Under the pieces are notes generated by a model. The model made no database searches. It worked only from the letters and a program-made list of their open reading frames with translations, and was not told where the DNA came from. Shown here in pieces: positions 29,420 through 35,276 of a stretch of DNA of 35,276 bases (positions are counted from its first letter, which is position 1; each line of letters starts with the position of its first letter). This stretch comes from Pyrinomonadaceae bacterium. GTDB lineage: Bacteria; Acidobacteriota; Blastocatellia; Pyrinomonadales; Pyrinomonadaceae. Location of the stretch: positions 1-35,276 of the forward strand of contig JAUZFQ010000066.1 of assembly GCA_030838445.1 (NCBI GenBank), written 5' to 3'. Both the position numbers and the translations under genes were made by a program.

Positions 29420-30286
29420 TTGCAGATGACGGGTTGCGGCCTTGAGCGGGCGGCGAGCCTCGCCAAAGGCGAAACTTTTTGTCGCCGCGCCCGCGCGCTC
29501 GGAGCCGACATCGCGCTGTTCCCGGAAATGTGGAGCACGGGGATGACTTTCTTCGACGCGCAACGCGAGGGCGACCGCGAGCGTTGGCAGACCGGGGAGG
29601 CCATCGGCCGTGACGACCCGTTCGTCACACACTTCCGTCGTCTCGCCGCCGAACTGAACATGGCGATTGCGCTGACTTACCTTGAGCGTTGGCCGGGCGC
29701 ACCGCGCAACTCCGTGTCGTTGATTGACCGTCACGGCGAGATAGTGTTGACCTACGCGAAGGTTCACACCTGCGAGTTCGACGTGGAGCGTGCGCTGACG
29801 CCCGGCGACGAATTTCCGGTGTGTACGCTTGCGACGGAACAGGGCGACGTGAAGATCGGGTTCATGATCTGTTACGACCGCGAGTTCCCGGAGAGCGCGA
29901 GGATGTTGATGCTCGGCGGTGCGGAACTTATCCTGACGCCCAACGCGTGTCCGCTGGAATCTCACCGCCTGACGCAGTTCAGGACGCGCGCCTACGAGAA
30001 CATGTGCGGCGTCGCGATGACTAATTACGCCGCGCCGCAACTCAACGGCCACTCGGTCGCTTACGACGCGGCGGCTTTCCATGAGAATGAAGAGCCGCGC
30101 GACACGCTCATCATCGAGGCGGGCGAACGCGAGGATGTGTACGTCGCCTCGTTCGATCTGGACGCTCTGCGCGCTTACCGTACGCGCGAGGCGTGGGGCA
30201 ATGCTTATCGCAGGCCGCGTCTCTACGGGCTGCTCACGGCCGAAGAAGTGTCGCCGCCCTTCGTTCGCCCTGACGCGACGAGGTGA
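29396..30286 (+). CDS. Carbon-nitrogen hydrolase (nitrilase superfamily)
   Basis: A 296-aa amidase-type enzyme with the Glu-Lys-Cys triad: Glu44 in ALFPEMWSTGM, Lys122 in TYAKVHT and Cys159 in GFMICYDREFPE. It hydrolyses a non-peptide C-N bond (amide, carbamoyl or nitrile). The PEMWSTGM loop and the C-terminal YRxREAWGNAYRRPxLY resemble omega-amidase and N-carbamoyl-amine amidohydrolases, but the substrate is not certain. The ATG at 29396 has no strong Shine-Dalgarno, and translation may rely on coupling with the gene before. It lies in the plus-strand run behind MocR, consistent with amine or amino acid handling. Confidence 0.92.
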   Translation: MKIIRVALLQMTGCGLERAASLAKGETFCRRARALGADIALFPEMWSTGMTFFDAQREGDRERWQTGEAIGRDDPFVTHFRRLAAELNMAIALTYLERWPGAPRNSVSLIDRHGEIVLTYAKVHTCEFDVERALTPGDEFPVCTLATEQGDVKIGFMICYDREFPESARMLMLGGAELILTPNACPLESHRLTQFRTRAYENMCGVAMTNYAAPQLNGHSVAYDAAAFHENEEPRDTLIIEAGEREDVYVASFDLDALRAYRTREAWGNAYRRPRLYGLLTAEEVSPPFVRPDATR

Positions 30287-30407
30287 TGCTAATATTTCGC
30301 CGCGCCGCCGGAATCACGGCGACGCGAAGTGCGCGCGAATGATCTCGTCGGCGTCTGTGTTTTAGTTCGCCGTCTCGTGAAGCGTTAACCACCGGAGTCG
30401 AAATTCA

Positions 30408-31508
30408 ATGAGCAAAGTGCTCGTCGCGTTGATCCCCGAACCGCACGCGCCCGTGGAGGTGCGCGAGGTGGCGGAGCCGGAGTTGGAACGTGACTCCGCG
30501 CTGCTTGAGGTGGAACTCTCGGAGGTGTGCGGGACGGACGTGCATTTGCAGCAGGGGCGGCTGGCGGGCGTGCCTTACCCGCTCGTCCCCGGCCACGTCT
30601 CGGCGGGGCGGCTCGGCAAGATTCGCGGGCGGCTGTCGGACGTTGACGGGAAACCTTTTGTCGAAGGCGACCGCGTGACCTTTCTCGACGTGCACAAAAC
30701 CTGCCACGCCTGCTGGCAGTGTCTCGTCGCCAAGTCCTCGACGCGCTGCCCCGCGCGCAAAATTTACGGCATCACCTACGGTCTCGCCGACGGACTCTCA
30801 GGCGGCTGGGCTGAGAAGATTTATCTCAAGCCCGGCACGCGCGTGCTCAGGCTCGACGGCGCGGACGCGGAGACGTTCATGGCGGGCGGCTGCGCGCTGC
30901 CGACCGCGCTGCACGCGTTGGAACGCGTGGGCGTGGAGATCGGCGACACGGTGCTCGTCCTCGGCAGCGGCCCGGTCGGACTCTCCGCCGTCATCCTCGC
31001 ACAGATGCGCGGCGCGCTCCGCGTGCTCTGCATCGGTGCGCCCGCCGCGCGGCTTGAGACGGCGCGCGCGGTCGGCGCGACAGCCACGCTCGACATCGAG
31101 ACGCACGACGAAGAGGAACGCATCAACTGGGTGCTGGAACAGACCGGCGGGCGCGGCGCGGACGTGACCATCGAAGCGACGGGTGCGCCCGCGGCGGTCG
31201 CGCAGGCGATGCGTTACACGCGCGACGCGGGACGTGTCTGCGTCGTCGGGCAGTACACGGATCACGGCGAGGTCTCGTTCAACCCGCACCTCGATCTCAA
31301 CCGGAAACACCTCGACGTGCGCGGCTGTTGGGGATCGGACTTCTCGCACTTCTACCGCGGCACGCAACTGATGGCCGACGCGGCGCGCTCGCGCCCATGG
31401 TCGCTCTTGAAACTCGAACGCTACGGCCTCGCCCAAGCTAACGACGCGCTCGCCGATGTCGCCTCCGGCCGCGTCGTCAAAGCGTTGATTGACCCGCACC
31501 TTCACTGA
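30408..31508 (+). CDS. Zinc-type alcohol dehydrogenase (MDR superfamily)
   Basis: A 366-aa medium-chain dehydrogenase. Catalytic zinc ligand Cys41 in SEVCGTDVH and His63 in PGHVSAG are present; structural zinc Cys99, Cys102, Cys105 and Cys114 lie in CHACWQC...CPAR. The dinucleotide loop VLGSGPVGLSAV begins the Rossmann domain, and DHGEVSFNPHLDLNRKHLDVRGCWGSDFSH is typical of sorbitol/threonine dehydrogenase relatives. In this group GHE is the usual motif; here it is GHV, so the Glu beside the zinc His is missing. Start ATG 30408 with GGAG ten bases before it. An isolated gene, 120 bases after the nitrilase-like one. Substrate unknown. Confidence 0.93.
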   Translation: MSKVLVALIPEPHAPVEVREVAEPELERDSALLEVELSEVCGTDVHLQQGRLAGVPYPLVPGHVSAGRLGKIRGRLSDVDGKPFVEGDRVTFLDVHKTCHACWQCLVAKSSTRCPARKIYGITYGLADGLSGGWAEKIYLKPGTRVLRLDGADAETFMAGGCALPTALHALERVGVEIGDTVLVLGSGPVGLSAVILAQMRGALRVLCIGAPAARLETARAVGATATLDIETHDEEERINWVLEQTGGRGADVTIEATGAPAAVAQAMRYTRDAGRVCVVGQYTDHGEVSFNPHLDLNRKHLDVRGCWGSDFSHFYRGTQLMADAARSRPWSLLKLERYGLAQANDALADVASGRVVKALIDPHLH

Positions 31509-31541
31509 CCGACGCATACGCGCGCGTCAAGAGTCGCCCCC

Positions 31542-32495
31542 ATGAAAAAACTACTGCGCGTCCTGCTCCTCCTCTTCGTCGCGGCGGCGATAGCCTTCGC
31601 CGTCTTCTGGTACTCGCGCCCCGCCGATCTCGACTTCGAGGAGTTTCGCGCCGCCGTGCCGCACGCCGCCGCGAGTCGCTTCGCAGACGTTGAGGGCGTC
31701 GGGCGCGTCCACTATCAGGAGAAGGGCACGGGTCGCCCGCTCGTGTTGATTCACGGCAATAACTCCTCCGCTTATTCCTGGAAAGATGTCTTCGACCAAC
31801 TCGCGCAGGAGTTCCACGTAGTCGCGCTCGACCTGAAAGGCTTCGGCTTCACGGCGAAGCCTGCGGGCGACTACCGCGTCGAGACGCAGGCCGCGCTCGT
31901 CGTGCGCCTGATGGACAAGCTGGGGATCGAGCGCGCGACCCTATGCGGCAGTTCGATGGGCGGCGGCGTCGCGCTCGCCGCCGCGCTCGATTACCCGCAA
32001 CGCGTGGACGCGCTCATCCTCGTCGGCTCGTCCGCCTTTCAAGAGACGCGCGGCGGGTCGCTCGCGCCCGCCTACGTGCGTTGGCCTTACGTCGGCGGGG
32101 CTGTCACCGCGCTCGCGCTCACGTCCGACGCGCTCGTGCGCGAAGGCTTGCGCAAGAGTTTCTATGACGGGTCAAAGGTGACGGAGGAACGCGTCGCGGC
32201 CTACTACCGCCCGCTCGGCACGCGTGGCGGGCAGCGCGCGGCGCGGCTCGTGCGCGACCAGCGCGACTACACGCGCATCGAAAATTCGCTCGACCGAATC
32301 CGCCAGCCGACGCTCCTCATCTGGGGCGCGCAGGATCGTCTGAACCTGTTGGAAGACGGGCGGCGATTAAACTCGCGGATCGCCGGATCGCAACTCGTCG
32401 TCTACGACAACTGCGGGCATCTCCCGCAGGAAGAGATGCCGGAGCGGTTCGCGCGCGAAGTGTCGGAGTTTATGAAGAAGGTCGGGACGAAGTGA
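31542..32495 (+). CDS. Membrane-anchored alpha/beta hydrolase
   Basis: A 317-aa serine hydrolase. Residues 4-24 (LLRVLLLLFVAAAIAFAVFWY) form an N-terminal membrane anchor or signal, so the domain faces the periplasm. VLIHGNNSSAYSW (oxyanion), VVALDLKGFGFTAKP, and GSSMGGGVAL with nucleophile Ser138 are classic of the family; the Asp lies in IWGAQDRLN and the His in NCGHLPQE. The cap is long (about 170-250). Could be an esterase, epoxide hydrolase or haloalkane dehalogenase; no substrate can be named. It follows the dehydrogenase by 33 bases, and its end overlaps a 20-bp duplication containing its stop (32483-32513). Confidence 0.92.
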   Translation: MKKLLRVLLLLFVAAAIAFAVFWYSRPADLDFEEFRAAVPHAAASRFADVEGVGRVHYQEKGTGRPLVLIHGNNSSAYSWKDVFDQLAQEFHVVALDLKGFGFTAKPAGDYRVETQAALVVRLMDKLGIERATLCGSSMGGGVALAAALDYPQRVDALILVGSSAFQETRGGSLAPAYVRWPYVGGAVTALALTSDALVREGLRKSFYDGSKVTEERVAAYYRPLGTRGGQRAARLVRDQRDYTRIENSLDRIRQPTLLIWGAQDRLNLLEDGRRLNSRIAGSQLVVYDNCGHLPQEEMPERFAREVSEFMKKVGTK

Positions 32496-32537
32496 TGAGA
32501 GCCGGAACGAAGTAAAGGCGGTCACGGCGTCTTTAGA

Positions 32538-32599
32538 ACGAAGGGGCGCAGATACGAAGTCAACCCGTAAAGTTTGATTTCGTATCTGCGCCCCTTCGT
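32538..32599. terminator. Perfect 21-bp hairpin between convergent genes
   Basis: Arms 32538-32558 and 32579-32599 (ACGAAGGGGCGCAGATACGA type) are exact complements over 21 bases with a 20-base loop, extended by wobble pairs inside. No long T run follows either arm, but it sits midway between two converging genes (stops at 32495 and 32621). Confidence 0.8.
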
Positions 32600-32620
32600 G
32601 TTGACAAGCCAAACGCGCGC

Positions 32621-33679
32621 TCAGTGTTTGAGGTATCCGCGCGCGGCGAGCAGTTCGGCGTTGAGGATAGCCGCGCCCGCCGCGCCGCGCACGGTGTTGT
32701 GGCTGAGCGCGACGAAGCGGTAGTCCATTACTGCGTCAGGACGGATGCGCCCGACGCTGACGCTCATGCCGCGCCCGGCGTCGCGGTCGAGACGCGGCTG
32801 CGGTCTGTCCGCTTCGGCGCGCACGATGACGGGGCGCGCGGGCGCGGAGTGGAGACGGAGTTCCTGTGGCAGCGCGGTGAACGAAGCGAGCGCGTCCGTG
32901 AATTCTTCAACGTCGGCGGCGCGCGCGAGTTTGACGCGCAACGCCCCGAAGTGGCCGTCCGAAACGTTGACGCGATGACACTGCGCGCTCACGCGCATAT
33001 CGGCCGCTTCGATGCGCGCGCCCGACATCCGCCCCAGAATCTTCAACGTCTCGCTCTCGATCTTTTCCTCTTCGCCGCCGATGTGGGGGAGCAAATTGTC
33101 TGCTACGTCTAACGACGCGACGCCGGGATAGCCCGCGCCGGAGAGCGCCTGCATCGTCGTCGCGACACACGCCTCGACGCCGAAGCGCGCGTGGAGCGGC
33201 GCGAGCGCGAGCGCGATCATAATGGTCGAGCAGTTCGGGTTGGTGACGATGTAGCCGCGTTCGTAGCCGCGCGCACGGCGTTGAGTTTCGAGGAGCGCGA
33301 GGTGTTCGTGGTTGATCTCAGGGATGAGAAGCGGCACGTCCTCGTCCATGCGAAAGGCCGACGAGTTGCTGATGACGGGGTAGCCCGCACGGGCGAAGGC
33401 GTCTTCCGACACGCTCGCCATCTCGCCGGGGAGGCTGGAAAAAATAAGGTCGCAATCGAGCGGCGGTTGCGGCGCGGACACGTGGAGCGAGGCGACGCGC
33501 GCGGGCATGTCATCCGGCAGACGCCACACGCACGCCTCGCGGTAAGGCTTCCCCTGCGAGCGATCCGAGGCCGCAAGCGCGGTCACTTCAAACTGCGGGT
33601 GTCCTTCCAGCAGTTCGACGAAACGCTGCCCGACCGTGCCCGTCGCGCCCAGTATGCCGACGCGAAATTTTTTGCTCAT
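32621..33679 (-). CDS. asd: Aspartate-semialdehyde dehydrogenase, archaeal/fungal type
   Basis: Reduces aspartyl phosphate to aspartate semialdehyde with NADPH, the branch point to lysine/diaminopimelate, threonine and methionine. The 352-aa enzyme has the nucleotide loop GILGATGTVGQRF at 8-20, the catalytic Cys150 in TNPNCSTIM, SSLPGEMA and the acyl-binding VSAQCHRVNVSDGHFGAL; the last is typical of the archaeal/fungal/Gram-positive branch rather than the proteobacterial one. AGGAG five bases before the ATG marks the start. It follows the aminotransferase on the minus strand by 81 bases with a small inverted repeat, and lies downstream of dapD, fitting a lysine/DAP operon. Confidence 0.95.
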   Translation of the reverse strand: MSKKFRVGILGATGTVGQRFVELLEGHPQFEVTALAASDRSQGKPYREACVWRLPDDMPARVASLHVSAPQPPLDCDLIFSSLPGEMASVSEDAFARAGYPVISNSSAFRMDEDVPLLIPEINHEHLALLETQRRARGYERGYIVTNPNCSTIMIALALAPLHARFGVEACVATTMQALSGAGYPGVASLDVADNLLPHIGGEEEKIESETLKILGRMSGARIEAADMRVSAQCHRVNVSDGHFGALRVKLARAADVEEFTDALASFTALPQELRLHSAPARPVIVRAEADRPQPRLDRDAGRGMSVSVGRIRPDAVMDYRFVALSHNTVRGAAGAAILNAELLAARGYLKH

Positions 33680-33701
33680 AACGACTCCTGAACAAGAGAG
33701 C

Positions 33702-33755
33702 AGAGGTTAGTAAAAACAGCTTTCGTCTTTCACCGATCTCTGATCCCTAACCTCT
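33702..33755 (-). repeat. Small inverted repeat before asd
   Basis: AGAGGTTAG (33702-33710) is complementary to CTAACCTCT (33747-33755), giving a 9-bp stem with a long loop just after the aminotransferase stop and before the asd Shine-Dalgarno. It could act as a partial terminator, but is weak. Confidence 0.35.
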
Positions 33756-33760
33756 CGATT

Positions 33761-34927
33761 CTATTCTAACGCCGACTTGATTCTTTTGACGCCTTCGGCG
33801 AGCGTGGGCGCGTCGGCGCAGAAGGAGAGGCGGAGGTAGCCTTCGCCCTCCTTGCCGAAGGCCGAGCCGGGCACGGTGATGACGCGGTGCGCGAGCAGGC
33901 GTTCGGCCACCTCCAACGAACTGCCGTGCGCGCTGACGTCCAGCATCAGGTAGAACGCGCCTTCGGGGGCGATGGCCGGTAACTTCAGTTCGTGCTCGAT
34001 GAGCGACAGGAGTTGATCGCGGCGCGCGCGAAAGATGCGGCGCGTCTCGGCGCGCGCGGCTGCGGCCTCGTCCGTCCACGCGGCGAGCGCGGCCTTTTGC
34101 GAGACGGTCGAGGCGCACGTCGTCACGTAGCCGTGCAGCACGAGCGCGCTCTTTATCACTTCCTGCGCGCCGCACATCCAACCGACGCGCCAGCCCGTCA
34201 TGCTCATTGACTTGGAAAGGCCGCCGATGACGATTGAGCGCGCGGCGTGCGTTTCGGAGACGGACGGCGGGCGTTCGTCTCCGAAATAAATCTCGCGGTA
34301 AATCTCGTCGCTGATGACGTAGGCCGCGCTGTCGCCGAGCGCGTCGGCCATCGCCGCGAGGTCGCGTCGAGAGAGAGCGCGCCCCGTCGGGTTCGACGGG
34401 CTGATCACGACGACGGCCTTCGTGCGCGGCGTGAGACGACGGCGGAAGTCTTCTGCGTCGAACGCGAACGCATCGCGCGCGGGCAGTCGGTAAAAGACCG
34501 GACGCCCGCCCGCCATCCGCACGATGGTCGGGTAGGCGACGAAACCGGGGTCGGGCAGCAGCACCTCGTCGCCTTCGTCAACCAGCGTCAACAGGGCTAG
34601 GTAGAGCGCCTCCTGCGAACCGGCGGTGATGATCACGTCGTCGGTCGTCGCATGGAGTTGCGGGTAGTCGGCCGAGACGAGCGCGCGCAGCGCGGGCAGA
34701 CCGGCGTGCGTGGTGTAGCCGTTCTGCTCTTCCTGAATGACGCGCACGGCGGCGCGGCGGATCACGTCGGGCGTCGGGAGATCGGGTTCGCCCAAGCCCA
34801 GATTGATGCTGCCCGGAAGCGCGCGGTCGAAGAGTTGACGGATCATGCTCTTCTCGATGCCGCGCAGGCGCGCCGCCGGTTGGAAGTCGCGCGCCGCCGC
34901 TGCGTCGTTGTCACGTTCGGAACTCAA
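33761..34927 (-). CDS. Class I/II aminotransferase, candidate N-succinyl-diaminopimelate aminotransferase
   Basis: A 388-aa PLP aminotransferase. Visible residues: [26 protein letters not shown]179 in SPSNPTG, Asp207 and Tyr210 in SDEIYREIY, Lys239 in [16 protein letters not shown], and the substrate carboxylate Arg in EGYLRLSF. The best start is TTG at 34927, overlapping the dapD stop as TTGA, ten bases after GGAGG; an in-frame upstream ATG at 35014 lies inside dapD. The overlap with dapD argues for a linked step, so it may be the missing DapC activity (N-succinyl-LL-DAP aminotransferase), as class I enzymes of broad specificity fill this role in several bacteria. Aspartate or alanine aminotransferase is the alternative. 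Confidence 0.9.
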   Translation of the reverse strand: MSSERDNDAAAARDFQPAARLRGIEKSMIRQLFDRALPGSINLGLGEPDLPTPDVIRRAAVRVIQEEQNGYTTHAGLPALRALVSADYPQLHATTDDVIITAGSQEALYLALLTLVDEGDEVLLPDPGFVAYPTIVRMAGGRPVFYRLPARDAFAFDAEDFRRRLTPRTKAVVVISPSNPTGRALSRRDLAAMADALGDSAAYVISDEIYREIYFGDERPPSVSETHAARSIVIGGLSKSMSMTGWRVGWMCGAQEVIKSALVLHGYVTTCASTVSQKAALAAWTDEAAAARAETRRIFRARRDQLLSLIEHELKLPAIAPEGAFYLMLDVSAHGSSLEVAERLLAHRVITVPGSAFGKEGEGYLRLSFCADAPTLAEGVKRIKSALE

Positions 34928-35276
34928 CGCAGGTAGTCCTCCAACTGGACGGCGCGGTCGGTCTTCTCGTCGCGGTACTTGACGATGACGGGCGCATAGA
35001 GCGACAGCCCCCACTCGCGCCCGCGTTCGCCCGTGACGGCGCGCGAGCCGGGGACGACCACCGCGCCCGCAGGTATTTCGAGCGGCGCGTCGTCTGTGCG
35101 GCGGTAGATTTGTTCGCGCACGAGATCGTAGACGGGCGTCGAGCCGGTGAGGATCGTGCCCGCCGCGAGCACGGCGCGCTCGCGCACAATCGTGCCCTCG
35201 TAGATGCCGCAGCCGCCGCCGACGAGCACGTCGTCTTCGATACAGACGGGCGTTGCGCCGACGGGTTCGAGCACGC
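34924..35276 (-). CDS. dapD: Tetrahydrodipicolinate N-succinyltransferase, C-terminal part
   Basis: The N-terminal part lies beyond the window end. The 117 residues seen contain the left-handed beta-helix tail of Dap[52 protein letters not shown], with the GGGCGIYEG turn that forms the acyl-CoA and tetrahydrodipicolinate site in the trimer. The enzyme succinylates tetrahydrodipicolinate in the lysine/diaminopimelate pathway, using succinyl-CoA. Its TGA (34926-34924) overlaps the TTG of the following aminotransferase. The GC-rich codon use is like that of its neighbours. Confidence 0.94.
   Translation of the reverse strand, partial: VLEPVGATPVCIEDDVLVGGGCGIYEGTIVRERAVLAAGTILTGSTPVYDLVREQIYRRTDDAPLEIPAGAVVVPGSRAVTGERGREWGLSLYAPVIVKYRDEKTDRAVQLEDYLR

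Overview
The window is about 35 kb of high-GC bacterial chromosome with no transposase, integrase, rRNA, tRNA or CRISPR that I could find. The gene set (a GWxTD-domain secreted protein, an archaeal/fungal-type aspartate-semialdehyde dehydrogenase, an ATP-dependent DNA ligase, a TatC with an enlarged periplasmic loop, many secreted proteins of unknown function) suggests a soil-type member of the Acidobacteriota, possibly class Blastocatellia. That placement is inference from gene content, not from a marker gene.

Layout. (1) 1-2.2 kb: a small stand-alone protein and a convergent GWxTD gene separated by a bidirectional terminator. (2) 2.2-3.2 kb: an AT-rich insertion holding a 246-aa unknown protein whose ATG overlaps the tatC stop (ATGA), followed by a possible 42-aa membrane peptide whose Shine-Dalgarno lies at a hairpin. 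(3) 3.2-6.1 kb, minus strand: nitroreductase, VOC-family protein, tatA/B and tatC. (4) 6.3-9.1 kb, plus: a cobalamin-binding-type protein and an ATP-dependent DNA ligase. (5) 9.3-11 kb, minus: a secreted GH16 glucanase and Dps. (6) 11.1-15.2 kb, minus: two tandem paralogous polytopic membrane proteins, possibly GT-C glycosyltransferases. (7) 15.5-22.9 kb, plus: a secreted unknown protein, an MFS transporter fused to an alpha/beta hydrolase, then a run of small exported or redox proteins (DUF2911-like, CMD/AhpD-like, esterase, double SnoaL-like). (8) 23.1-32.5 kb: a MocR-type regulator divergent from a plus-strand series: PNPOx-like flavoprotein, GNAT, EamA exporter, Cys/Met PLP enzyme, PhzF-like, nitrilase-like, Zn alcohol dehydrogenase, alpha/beta hydrolase. 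(9) 32.6-35.3 kb, minus: dapD (cut by the window end), a translationally coupled aminotransferase and asd, three genes of the aspartate-to-diaminopimelate/lysine route.

Two patterns run through the window. Intergenic spaces are filled with short home-made repeats: tandem units of 7, 16, 19, 20 and 23 bp and two dispersed hairpin families, very often starting at or copying a stop codon. Within genes 11.7-18.5 kb, four different proteins carry in-frame minisatellites (15, 24 or 33 bp units) encoding hydrophilic linkers. The most attractive leads for a new system are the AT-rich two-gene island behind tatC, with a type I toxin-like small peptide, and the MocR-controlled island with three AGGCCAAT boxes in its divergent promoter.
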